Below, one piece after another: positions 8,052-15,808 of a stretch of 64,000 nt of DNA (position 1 is its first letter; each line of letters starts with the position of its first letter). The translations under genes were made by a program, and so were the position numbers. The stretch covers positions 3,590,501-3,654,500 of the forward strand of contig NZ_CP125652.1 in NCBI RefSeq assembly GCF_030053135.1. The letters run 5' to 3'. The notes under the pieces were generated by a model, which was not told the DNA's origin, did no database searches, and worked only from the letters and a program-made list of their open reading frames with translations. Origin of the DNA: Rhizobium sp. BT04. GTDB taxonomy: Bacteria; Pseudomonadota; Alphaproteobacteria; Rhizobiales; Rhizobiaceae.

Positions 8052-9017
8052 TCAATTGATGCTTTCGCGGACGACCCGCCAGTCGGGGCGGCCATAGCCG
8101 TCCGGCCACGGATAGACTTCACGGTCGTTGAAGTAGATGACGGCGCTGAGCGCCGGGAACTGGGGATAGCGTTTCGTTACGCTCTCAGCCCAGTTTCGCA
8201 CGAAGGAATCGTCGCCTTCGTAGCCGAGTTCGGCAACCATGATGGGCTTGCCGTAACCAGCGACACGGGCGTAGCCGGGCGCAAGGTGCTCGGCAAACGT
8301 CTGGTCACGGCCAGTCTTGTCCCTGTCGTATTGCTCCAGGCCAAAGACCGAGAGCCCGATGAGATCGACGACATCGTTGCCGGGATAAAAGGCTTGAAGC
8401 CCCTCATTGCCCTTCGGTGACCACATGTATTTGGCCGTCTTCAGGTGGACCTTGCAGACCTCCACCATCCGGCGATAGGCCTTGGCATAATCGGCGCCCT
8501 GCCAATGCGACCAGGAGAACTGGCTGTCGGTTTCGTCCATTTCCTGTCCCCAGCGAATGATGACCGGACTTTTCAGCTTGGCAGCAGTCGAGCAGATGGC
8601 GGCCATGTTCGCATCGCGCGAACCGTCCAGGATGCTGTGCAGCAGTTCCTGCGAGGTTTGGCGCCAATCGGCTGACCAGGTCCACGGCTCGACCGAGATC
8701 AGCAGGGTGCGGCCACGCGCTTGCGCATAATTGTCGGCGAGGGTGAGCGTGCCCAGATCGACATCTTCCCAGGGCAGGAAGAGGTGTTCGATCTTCGAAT
8801 CGGGCGAGGCGCCTAAATCTCCGTGCGGATCATAGGCGCCGAACGTGATCGACTCCTTCGTGACGACCGGCATTTTGGTCGGCGGCGCAATGGACGATGT
8901 CGTCATTGCAAGCGGCTGCCCTTCGGCAAAGCTGCCCAGAGCGGTCGGCAGGACCGCGACTCCCGACAGCAACAGGCCGGTTAACGACAACAGGGCTATT
9001 TTGGATGGGCTATGCAT
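8052..9017 (-). CDS. apsH1: Periplasmic GH26-like glycoside hydrolase
   Basis: 321 residues with an N-terminal signal/anchor segment (LLSLTGLLLSGVAVLPTALG). The body has the clan-A TIM-barrel pattern: RGRTLLISVEPW, a likely acid/base Glu159 in IIRWGQEMD, KYMWSPKGN, and a likely nucleophile Glu263 in IMVAELGYEGDD, as in GH26 beta-glycanases. Its start overlaps the synthase gene by 8 bases. Synthase-dependent polysaccharide systems usually encode such a hydrolase, which trims or releases the polymer. The gene symbol is taken from position in the S. meliloti-type APS cluster; the substrate is unknown. Confidence 0.75.
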   Translation of the reverse strand: MHSPSKIALLSLTGLLLSGVAVLPTALGSFAEGQPLAMTTSSIAPPTKMPVVTKESITFGAYDPHGDLGASPDSKIEHLFLPWEDVDLGTLTLADNYAQARGRTLLISVEPWTWSADWRQTSQELLHSILDGSRDANMAAICSTAAKLKSPVIIRWGQEMDETDSQFSWSHWQGADYAKAYRRMVEVCKVHLKTAKYMWSPKGNEGLQAFYPGNDVVDLIGLSVFGLEQYDRDKTGRDQTFAEHLAPGYARVAGYGKPIMVAELGYEGDDSFVRNWAESVTKRYPQFPALSAVIYFNDREVYPWPDGYGRPDWRVVRESIN

Positions 9018-10917
9018 TGTGTACTTCCTCTACGCTCGGCCGCACATCCGGGTGAGCGGCATCCGTTCTCAGTTGGATCTCCTCCGGAGCGGAAATCCAT
9101 CGTGGTTTGAAGAAGATTGTGCGCAGGGCAGTCCCGCCCCGGCCTGCACCGGAGACGGCATAGCGCTCTTCGAACAGCTGAAGGCGGCCGCTGCCCCAGG
9201 CGAGTGCCTCGGTCGCATCCTGTCCGCGCATGACGGTTGCAACCCCCGGCAGCGCGACGAGCGCAAGAAGCACGGTCGCCATCGCCGGACGGTAGAAACG
9301 CGGCGCCGCCGCAATCATATTTTCCTTCGAATGGCGCCCGACGATGACCAACAGCAGCGCGCAGTAGATTGCCGCGTTCAGGATTGTAAAGAAGTAACCC
9401 CCCTTGGAGGCGCCGGCATCGCCGATTGCCAGGGCGGGCAATACCGCCATGAGCGCCAGCAAAGCGTAGGGCGCCAGGACACGCACCGGCAGCAGATCGA
9501 CTTCGGACCGCCCTTTCGGCGTGACGCGGAAATCGACGAAGGAGCCTGTCGCAAAATCGTGCACCGCAGCCAGCGTGCCGGCGAGCGCCCAGGGCCAGCG
9601 CGCGAAGAGAAAGAGCATGCATTCCCAGCTCAGGATCTTGGCGTCGTAGGGGCGGAACGAGCTGCTGGCGCGCCAGCGATAAGCCATCACCACGAGAGCG
9701 ATAGAAAGCGGTGCGAAATGCGCCAGGAAATCTGGATAGGTCACCGTCACGAAGTTCTGGCCGCGCATGAGCGCGATGATCGGCAACGCAAACATGAGCA
9801 ACATAAAGAACGCAAAAAGCGGATACCAGAGTTGCGAAAACAGGAACTGGAACTTGAGCCGGGGCGGCAGCCGGCCGACGAGGCTCGGCGAGTACCGCAA
9901 CAGCACCATGACCAGGCTGCGCGACCACTGGAATTCCTGCGTCACGAGATCGCTGAAGGTTCTAGGGCCGTCACCATGGGCGATGGCATCCAGCGCATGC
10001 ACACCCCGCCAGCCGTCGGCATTCATCATCAATGTCGTCGAATGGTCTTCAGCCAACTCCGGGCCGAGGCCGCCGATCTGTTTGAGGGCGACGGTGCGTA
10101 CCGCGTAATGCGACCCTATGCACAGCGGCGCCAGGCCGCCATTGTAACCGGCTTGGAGCGAGCCATGCATGCTGGCCTCGACATAGAGCCTTCCACGTGC
10201 CGACCAGCTTTCGGAAGCGTTCTTGTCGCAAATGCTGGGGGCCGAGACATAGCCGACCTTTGGATCGGCGAACGGACGCAGCATGTGGAAGAGATAGTCG
10301 GGCGCGGGAACATGATCCGCATCGAGTTGCGCCACGAAATCGTAGCTGTTGTAGCCGTGGTGGTCGTAGAAGAAGGCGAGGTTGCCTTCCTTGCACCGCG
10401 TGCGTCGGGGCCACGACGTCCGATGATAATCGGATCGCCCCTTGCGGGTCGAGACGAGGACCCCGTGCCCGGAGCACCAGTCGAGAGTCTCGGGGGAAGG
10501 ATCTTCGTCGGCAAGCCAGGTGTCGTGTTCCACCTCCTGGGCAAGCATCGCCAGCAGGGTTTCACTGACGACCGAGAAGGGTTCGGCCGGCGCCTTGGTC
10601 ACGACCATGGCCACTCGACTGCCCGCCGGCAGGCGCAAGGGACCGTTCGGTCTTGCCGCCCGATAGAAGACGACGATGAAATAGGCCGGCAGAGCGGTAA
10701 CCCAGGAAAGAACGAGGCTCACCGTAATTGTGCCGAAAGCATCGACGTGATGGCGCGGCTCCAGCCACCAGATCCAGAAATAGGCGAGGGCGCAGGCCCA
10801 TACGGCCGCCGAGACCAGATATTCGGTCCGCCGATGTCCGGTCAGAACCGGGACAAGAAGCGGCTCGTGGGAGAGTTCCGGAGCATGCGTCGCTTGGGTA
10901 ATCGCAAGTTCGGTCAC
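9010..10917 (-). CDS. apsS: Processive family 2 glycosyltransferase (polysaccharide synthase)
   Basis: Inner-membrane synthase. The GTG at 10917 overlaps the epimerase stop (GTGA), giving 635 residues; the longer frame to 11082 runs back through the epimerase and is rejected. Two N-terminal membrane segments (about 34-52 and 60-84) precede a cytosolic GT2 domain with DxD at 199-201 (LDADH), a TED-like AEDHS at 289-293 and QEFQWSRS at 327-334 in place of the cellulose-synthase QxxRW. Four to seven further membrane segments follow. This is the cellulose/hyaluronan synthase layout. Neighbours supplying UDP-pentose suggest an arabinose- or xylose-containing polymer. Confidence 0.85.
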   Translation of the reverse strand: MTELAITQATHAPELSHEPLLVPVLTGHRRTEYLVSAAVWACALAYFWIWWLEPRHHVDAFGTITVSLVLSWVTALPAYFIVVFYRAARPNGPLRLPAGSRVAMVVTKAPAEPFSVVSETLLAMLAQEVEHDTWLADEDPSPETLDWCSGHGVLVSTRKGRSDYHRTSWPRRTRCKEGNLAFFYDHHGYNSYDFVAQLDADHVPAPDYLFHMLRPFADPKVGYVSAPSICDKNASESWSARGRLYVEASMHGSLQAGYNGGLAPLCIGSHYAVRTVALKQIGGLGPELAEDHSTTLMMNADGWRGVHALDAIAHGDGPRTFSDLVTQEFQWSRSLVMVLLRYSPSLVGRLPPRLKFQFLFSQLWYPLFAFFMLLMFALPIIALMRGQNFVTVTYPDFLAHFAPLSIALVVMAYRWRASSSFRPYDAKILSWECMLFLFARWPWALAGTLAAVHDFATGSFVDFRVTPKGRSEVDLLPVRVLAPYALLALMAVLPALAIGDAGASKGGYFFTILNAAIYCALLLVIVGRHSKENMIAAAPRFYRPAMATVLLALVALPGVATVMRGQDATEALAWGSGRLQLFEERYAVSGAGRGGTALRTIFFKPRWISAPEEIQLRTDAAHPDVRPSVEEVHNA

Positions 10918-11900
10918 GCGCGCGCCTCCAGTCCGAAGAACGGAGCCGCCGTCCGCACGATGGTTTCGAGGTCGGAATATCGAGGCTGGAAGCAGAGCGT
11001 CTGGCGGGCCAGGCTGGCGTCGGCGTAGAGGCTGGGCGGATCGCCCGGCCGGCGTGGATGGATGACGACCGGGACTTCGCACCCGGTCGTTTCCTGGATC
11101 ACGCGCAGGATTTCCCTGATGGAAAAACCCCGCCCGGTGCCGAGGTTGACAGCGAGGTTTGCTCCGCCTTTGGCGAGATGGGTGAAGGCCTGAACATGGG
11201 CGCGCGCGAGATCTGCGACGTGAATATAGTCCCTTATGCAGGTCCCGTCAGGGGTATCGTAATCATCGCCGAATATCTCCAGGTGCGGAATCCGGCCGGC
11301 CGCGGCCAGCAGCGCCCGCGGAATGAGATGGGTTTCCGGAACGTGCCATTCGCCAAGCTCGCCGTCCGGATCGGCTCCACACGCATTGAAGTAACGCAGG
11401 GCAACATACCGCAGGCCGTAGGCCGCCGCATAATCGGCGAGCATATCCTCGCCGATCTGCTTGGTCTTGCCGTAGGGATTGATCGGAGCCTTCGGCAACG
11501 TCTCATCGATCGCCAGCACGGAGGGGACGCCGTAGACGGCACAACTCGATGAGAAGATGACGTTCTGAAGCCCCGTCTGCCGGCAGGCATCGATAAGCGA
11601 CAATGCACCGCAGACATTATTGTTGTAATATTTCGCTGGGTTTTGCACGGACTCGCCCACGTAGGCCGAGGCGGCGAAGTGGATGACGGCATCGGGAGCA
11701 TATTTCTCGATGACCTCGATCAGGCATGGCGAGTCGAGGACGTCACCTTCGACGAAAGGGCCCCAGCGCACGGACGAACGGTTTCCGGTCGTGAGATTGT
11801 CGTAGACGACAGGCTCAATTCCCTCCGAGCGGAGGAGCTTGGCGGTGTGGCTGCCGATATAGCCGGCACCGCCCGTGACAAGGACCCGGGGCGCATCCAT
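10914..11900 (-). CDS. uxe: UDP-sugar 4-epimerase (UDP-xylose/UDP-glucose 4-epimerase type)
   Basis: Extended SDR of the GalE family, 328 residues from the ATG at 11900, whose A is shared with the upstream stop (TGATG). NAD motif VTGGAGYIGSH at the N-terminus, catalytic Ser in FSSSCAVYG, YxxxK in NPYGKTK, and the GalE sugar-binding segment NACGADPDGELGEWH. Because it directly follows a UDP-xylose synthase, UDP-xylose to UDP-arabinose is the likely main reaction. The S. meliloti Uxe at the same position in its cluster also epimerises UDP-glucose. Overlaps at both ends imply translational coupling. The frame extends to 12035 but lacks a start as good. Confidence 0.88.
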   Translation of the reverse strand: MDAPRVLVTGGAGYIGSHTAKLLRSEGIEPVVYDNLTTGNRSSVRWGPFVEGDVLDSPCLIEVIEKYAPDAVIHFAASAYVGESVQNPAKYYNNNVCGALSLIDACRQTGLQNVIFSSSCAVYGVPSVLAIDETLPKAPINPYGKTKQIGEDMLADYAAAYGLRYVALRYFNACGADPDGELGEWHVPETHLIPRALLAAAGRIPHLEIFGDDYDTPDGTCIRDYIHVADLARAHVQAFTHLAKGGANLAVNLGTGRGFSIREILRVIQETTGCEVPVVIHPRRPGDPPSLYADASLARQTLCFQPRYSDLETIVRTAAPFFGLEARA

Positions 11901-12946
11901 CAGACCGCCTCCAGTTCGCGTGCCGGACGGGTGAGAAGGCCATCGAAATAGTCGATCGTGTGACGCAGGCCGCTCGACAAGTCGATCTTCGGCCGCCAGT
12001 CGAGTTCCTGCATGGCAAGCGAAATATCGGGGCAACGCTGCCGGGGATCGTCAACCGGCAGAGCGCGATGGATGATTTGCGACCGGGAGCTGGTCAATCC
12101 GATTACCTGCTCGGCCAGCTCCCGGATCGTGAATTCGCCCGGATTGCCGAGATTTACAGGCCCCGTCAGCGATGGCGGTGAGGCCATCATGCGGACCATG
12201 CCGCCGATGAGATCATCGACGAAACAGAACGAGCGGGTCTGCGAACCGTCGCCATATATCGTGATGTCTTGCCCCGTCAGGGCCTGTACGATGAAATTCG
12301 AGACGACGCGGCCGTCGTCCGGACGCATCCGCGGGCCGTAGGTGTTGAAGATGCGGATGATCTTGATCTCGACGCCGTGCGTGTTGTGGAAGTCGAAGAA
12401 CAGCGTCTCGGCGCACCGCTTGCCCTCGTCATAGCAGGAGCGCGGCCCGAACGAATTGACGTTGCCCCAGTAGCTTTCGACTTGCGGGTGGACGTTCGGG
12501 TCGCCGTAGACTTCGGAGGTGGATGCCTGAAGGATGCGTGCGCCGGTGCGCGCGGCCAGCTCCAGAAGGTTGAGGGAGCCCAGCACGCAGGTCTTTGTCG
12601 TATGGACCGGATCGGCCTGATAATGCGGGGGCGATGCCGGGCAGGCGAGGTTATAGATCTCGTCGACGTCCAGATCGAGCGGGTGGACGATATCGTGGGC
12701 GACGACATTGAAGCGATCGACTCGCTTCAGATGGGCGATATTGGGCCGCATGCCGGTGGAAAAGTTGTCGAGGCAGATCACCTGGTGTCCGGCGGCCAAA
12801 AGCGTCTCGCACAGATGTGATCCGAGGAAACCTGCACCGCCGGCGACAAGAACTCTCTTGGGAGGACGGGATATTCCGGATGGATCATTTGCATCACGAG
12901 CCGAAGTTTGCGCAGAGCGAGCATGAATCTTACCAAGATAGTTCAC
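11900..12946 (-). CDS. uxs1: UDP-glucuronate decarboxylase (UDP-xylose synthase)
   Basis: Extended SDR, 348 residues, GTG start at 12946 with GGGAGG 6 bases upstream. NAD motif [14 protein letters not shown], the family-specific [13 protein letters not shown], catalytic STSEVYG, YxxxK in [11 protein letters not shown], the [19 protein letters not shown] block and [15 protein letters not shown]. These separate UDP-xylose synthases from 4,6-dehydratases. It forms UDP-xylose from UDP-glucuronate and is the first gene of the operon; a roughly 30-residue N-terminal extension precedes the Rossmann fold. Regulation probably comes from the divergent AraC-type gene. Confidence 0.9.
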   Translation of the reverse strand: MNYLGKIHARSAQTSARDANDPSGISRPPKRVLVAGGAGFLGSHLCETLLAAGHQVICLDNFSTGMRPNIAHLKRVDRFNVVAHDIVHPLDLDVDEIYNLACPASPPHYQADPVHTTKTCVLGSLNLLELAARTGARILQASTSEVYGDPNVHPQVESYWGNVNSFGPRSCYDEGKRCAETLFFDFHNTHGVEIKIIRIFNTYGPRMRPDDGRVVSNFIVQALTGQDITIYGDGSQTRSFCFVDDLIGGMVRMMASPPSLTGPVNLGNPGEFTIRELAEQVIGLTSSRSQIIHRALPVDDPRQRCPDISLAMQELDWRPKIDLSSGLRHTIDYFDGLLTRPARELEAV

Positions 12947-13300
12947 GACTACCTCCCGTGTTTTCAGATTTTGCTATGGGATCTTCGATAGTTACTTCGC
13001 TACACCGCGAAACTAAGTCGTTCGATCATGCGAATATTTTATTCGTCCGGTTTTTCTTTTGGAAAGCACCGATGTCTATTTAGATACAGCTAAGGGAGGC
13101 AATTGTCGTTATCCTCACGTCCTGGAAATTATCGCTCCGTACATTTCAGAGCGAAGGGGAATATGATAAACAACTTATGGAGGTGACTGTTCGAGCACCT
13201 CCGCTTTTGCAGACGGAGTTCTGCGGAGATTTCAGCCGCAAAAACAATTGCTTTTCTCAATTTCCATGGCTCGGGTCGGGTTATGCGCTGGAGGAATTGG
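12947..13300. promoter_or_regulatory. Divergent control region between uxs1 operon and AraC-type regulator
   Basis: 354 bases, AT-richer than the flanking genes. Seen: inverted repeat TTCGC-6-GCGAA at 12996-13011; palindrome CGAATA-TTT-TATTCG at 13031-13045; and a hairpin GGAGGTG / CACCTCC at 13179-13202 with a 10-base loop and a short T-rich tail (GCTTTT). The hairpin overlaps a seven-codon ORF beginning at ATG 13163 behind GAAGGGG. The hairpin could attenuate the regulator transcript; the palindromes are candidate operators. Promoter elements could not be fixed. Confidence 0.5.
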
Positions 13301-14449
13301 ATGGCTACAGGGTCTGAATCCGACGATGATCCTGCCGCGGAACAGGAACGGCCGGCGCATATGGAACGGCGGCGCTGGCCGCGTGAACCGGCCATGCGCA
13401 AGGAACGCCCACCCCATGGCTCCCCTGCACTCGTGCCGCTGCGATTCTCGACGCAGGACCTGCCACCGGCAGAACAATTCCAGGCCTGGGGGGCACATAT
13501 GGCGCCGCTCGTGGATGTTCATCTGCCGGAGGGAAAATCACCGGAAGACGGGTTCCTCGCGGAGCAGATCGGCTGGCATCTCGGCGATATCCTCATCGTC
13601 CAGCAGCGCGCGCATGCCCACAGGTATATCCGTGATCAGGCCATGCTTGGATCGAGCCCCATCGACCATTGGAACGTCGGCCTGCAGCGCAGCGGCCAAG
13701 CCTGGACTGAGGTCAACCGTCGTGTCACCGAGACCAGTGCCGGCGAGATATTTTTCATGTCTCTCGGCAGCCCCTATCGCGGACGGATGACCGATGCCGA
13801 AGCTTTGCTCGTGTTCCTGCCCTATGAGCTGCTGGCTCGCGATGCGAGCCTTCTCCAGAACGCCGGCAGCACGGTTCTTTCGGGCAGCCACGCCGAGTTG
13901 CTCACGGGCTATCTCACGGGCCTCGAAACGAACCTCGGCAATCTGACGATAGAGGAAGTGCCCCGGATCATCCAAACCATCGGCGATATGGTCGTTGCGG
14001 GCGCCGCATCGTCCACAAGGACTGATACCGGTCAAAGCCAGACCAACATGGGACTGATGGAGCGGGCGCACCGCTACATTCACGTCAATCTCCATTCGGA
14101 AAACTTGACACCGGACATGATGTGCCGCGCGTTGGGGATTTCGCGTACGCGGCTTTACCAGCTGTTTGAAGCGAACGGAGGCGTGCTCAATTATATTCGC
14201 AAGCGGCGATTGCTGCAGGCCTATGCGGATCTCAGCAATTCGGCCGACCACAGGCCGATTTCAGAAATCGCAGAAGCCGCCGGTTTCGAGGTCGCCGCCA
14301 ATTTTACGCGCGCCTTCATCCACGAATTCAGGCTGAGCCCGCGTGAAATCCGAAGGACGGTGGCAACCCAACAGCGGCCGGCTCCGGCCATCCGCTCCAC
14401 GCGGCGTTACGGAAAAACGATCGGTGATTGGCTGGCCCTGACGGGTTGA
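13301..14449 (+). CDS. AraC-family regulator, CuxR-like by position
   Basis: 382 residues from the ATG at 13301, which has GGAGG 6 bases upstream (the ATG at 13283 lacks one). The N-terminal half matches the AraC-binding-like ligand domain (SPIDHWNVGLQRSGQAW, GEIFFMSLGSPYRG). The C-terminal third has two helix-turn-helix motifs, MCRALGISRTRLYQLFE and ISEIAEAAGFEVAANFTRAF, ending in FRLSPREIRR. It is divergent from a uxs1-uxe-aps type operon, as expected for a CuxR counterpart, an AraC-like activator known to bind c-di-GMP by a PilZ-like mode. An N-terminal Arg-rich stretch has R24xxxR28; a matching second PilZ-type motif was not found. Confidence 0.8.
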   Translation: MATGSESDDDPAAEQERPAHMERRRWPREPAMRKERPPHGSPALVPLRFSTQDLPPAEQFQAWGAHMAPLVDVHLPEGKSPEDGFLAEQIGWHLGDILIVQQRAHAHRYIRDQAMLGSSPIDHWNVGLQRSGQAWTEVNRRVTETSAGEIFFMSLGSPYRGRMTDAEALLVFLPYELLARDASLLQNAGSTVLSGSHAELLTGYLTGLETNLGNLTIEEVPRIIQTIGDMVVAGAASSTRTDTGQSQTNMGLMERAHRYIHVNLHSENLTPDMMCRALGISRTRLYQLFEANGGVLNYIRKRRLLQAYADLSNSADHRPISEIAEAAGFEVAANFTRAFIHEFRLSPREIRRTVATQQRPAPAIRSTRRYGKTIGDWLALTG

Positions 14450-14475
14450 TCCAACAAGTTTCACGCCGACCAAGC

Positions 14476-14754
14476 CTAATCCCCGAAAAAGCGGATCGGC
14501 TTGTACCGCCGATGCGCGATGATCAGGCTCCGATCGGGCTGGATGATGTAGGTTTCCTCGACCTGCCGGCCGTATTGGTCGATGAAATCATGCGGGAAGG
14601 CGGAGCCTGGGGGTGATTTGGTGAGTTTGCTGCGCGGCTGGCCGCTATAGGTGATGCTGCCGGGGATGGGTTCGAGGCCAGGTCCGCTGTAGCTGACGGT
14701 GTTGCATCCCGCGAGAGCGAGCGTGCCGATCAGGCCGATGACTGCAGGTTTCAT
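14476..14754 (-). CDS. Small lipoprotein of unknown function
   Basis: 92 residues with a lipoprotein signal (GLIGTLALAGC, lipid cysteine 17), so probably anchored in the envelope. The mature part is short and basic: YSGQPRSKLTKSPPGSAFPHDFIDQYG, split here as YSGQPRSKLTKS and PHDFIDQYGR, followed by EETYIIQPDRSLIIAHRR. I do not recognise a family. It is convergent with the AraC-type gene, 26 bases apart. The signal peptide and normal codon use support a real gene. Confidence 0.7.
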   Translation of the reverse strand: MKPAVIGLIGTLALAGCNTVSYSGPGLEPIPGSITYSGQPRSKLTKSPPGSAFPHDFIDQYGRQVEETYIIQPDRSLIIAHRRYKPIRFFGD

Positions 14755-15166
14755 ATTTACCCCCTCGCAATGCCATGAATAATATCACTCAGCGCCTTGC
14801 CGGATAGAGTTCACGACACGAACGCCCATGCCGCTCTCCAACCTTCGAGAAGCGTCGCCGGGGACACCGTGATCGCGCGGTCGGCAGCCACTTATAGATA
14901 TTAGGCTGAAAATCCCGTTTCACCAGCCGCACCGTCATCCATTGCCGAAATCGATGCCGTCTGCTAGATCGGCAGCGTCGAAAAAGGCAGGATCGGTTGA
15001 GGTAAGCCCGATTCCTTCCGCTGGAGCGTCAAGAGCGCTCTCGCGAAGCTCTGCTCCGTGCCATGGCACGAGAACCCGCGACGTGATCCGCATCAAGATG
15101 CGGGATCCCGGCGGCGTGCGGAGACGGCAAAAGGCAGTCCCGGGATTTTTTCGAACGGAGACTGTC
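14755..15166. other. Intergenic stretch without gene
   Basis: 412 bases between two divergent genes. A perfect 7-bp inverted repeat CCGCATC-AA-GATGCGG lies at 15088-15103. The downstream frame stays open back to 14942 but without a ribosome site or family similarity there. No RNA gene or convincing promoter was seen. Confidence 0.4.
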
Positions 15167-15547
15167 ATGCGCCTGAACCATCTCGATTTTCACGTACCGG
15201 ATATCGCCGCGACGGCGGATTTCTTCATCCGCCATTTCGGCTTGACGCTGAAGGATATGCGCGGCCAGAACGGCCTGGCGATCCTGGAAGACGATGCCGG
15301 CCTCGAAATCGTCCTCAGCCACGCCATCGCAAAGTTCGGCACCGCCGATCAGGTGGAGATCGGCCGCCAGACCTATCATATCGGTTTCATCCTGCCCGAA
15401 AGGGCGGATGTTGATGCCGTTCATGCCGGGTTGGCTGCTGCCGGTACTGCGCTGTCCGGCCCGCCGGTCGCCATGCGCGGCGGCTGGCTGTTTTATTGCA
15501 CGGCGCCTGGAAACATTCTGGTCGAGATTGGTTGGCGGCCGGGTTAG
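15167..15547 (+). CDS. VOC (glyoxalase/bleomycin resistance) family protein
   Basis: 126 residues from the ATG at 15167 (CGGAG 8 bases upstream). Begins MRLNHLDFHVPDI, the typical first strand with a metal-ligand His, then ATADFFIRHFG, AILEDDAGLEIVL, TYHIGFIL with the second-half His, and GNILVEIGW with the final Glu ligand. These betaalphabetabetabeta modules bind a metal in small dioxygenases, isomerases or resistance proteins; the substrate cannot be read from sequence. It stands alone, convergent with the chemoreceptor gene. Confidence 0.85.
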   Translation: MRLNHLDFHVPDIAATADFFIRHFGLTLKDMRGQNGLAILEDDAGLEIVLSHAIAKFGTADQVEIGRQTYHIGFILPERADVDAVHAGLAAAGTALSGPPVAMRGGWLFYCTAPGNILVEIGWRPG

Positions 15548-15720
15548 GCGAAGCCTCAAAGGGAAAGGGCGGCGTCCGCCGTCCGCCCCTCATCCGGCTG
15601 CCGCCACCGACCGGGGTCGAGCCACGGGTCTCGACCCGTCCTTCGGACCCCCGTAAACGGGGCGAAGGGACCATGCCGCGACCTCTCCGTTCCTCGTTCA
15701 TCTCTCGCAGGGCACGTCCC

Positions 15721-15757
15721 CTCGCCCCGCGAGCGGGGAGAGGGTTAGGGTGAGGGG
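15721..15757. repeat. C/G-rich hairpin repeat
   Basis: CCCCGC-GA-GCGGGG followed by GAGAGGGTTAGGGTGAGG is a very common intergenic motif of rhizobial and other proteobacterial genomes. It lies between two convergent genes and may serve as a bidirectional terminator. The preceding 150 bases show no gene. Confidence 0.45.
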
Positions 15758-15808
15758 CAATCGGTGGTCCGAACCAGGCAGCCGTGCCTTGCGCCGAAGA
15801 TCTGCTGC

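Noticed and set aside
7443..8420. 325-codon plus-strand frame after the tRNA
   Set aside because: Antisense to the DUF995 and hydrolase genes, which have signal peptides and ribosome sites; no domain in this frame.
8845..11028. 727-codon plus-strand frame over the synthase and hydrolase
   Set aside because: Opposite strand carries DxD, AEDHS and catalytic Glu motifs; this frame shows none.
10918..11082. Longer N-terminus of the synthase to 11082
   Set aside because: It would lie within the epimerase gene; the GTG at 10917 with a GTGA overlap is the natural start.
13246..13282. Earlier starts of the AraC-type regulator
   Set aside because: Only ATG 13301 has a proper GGAGG at the right distance.
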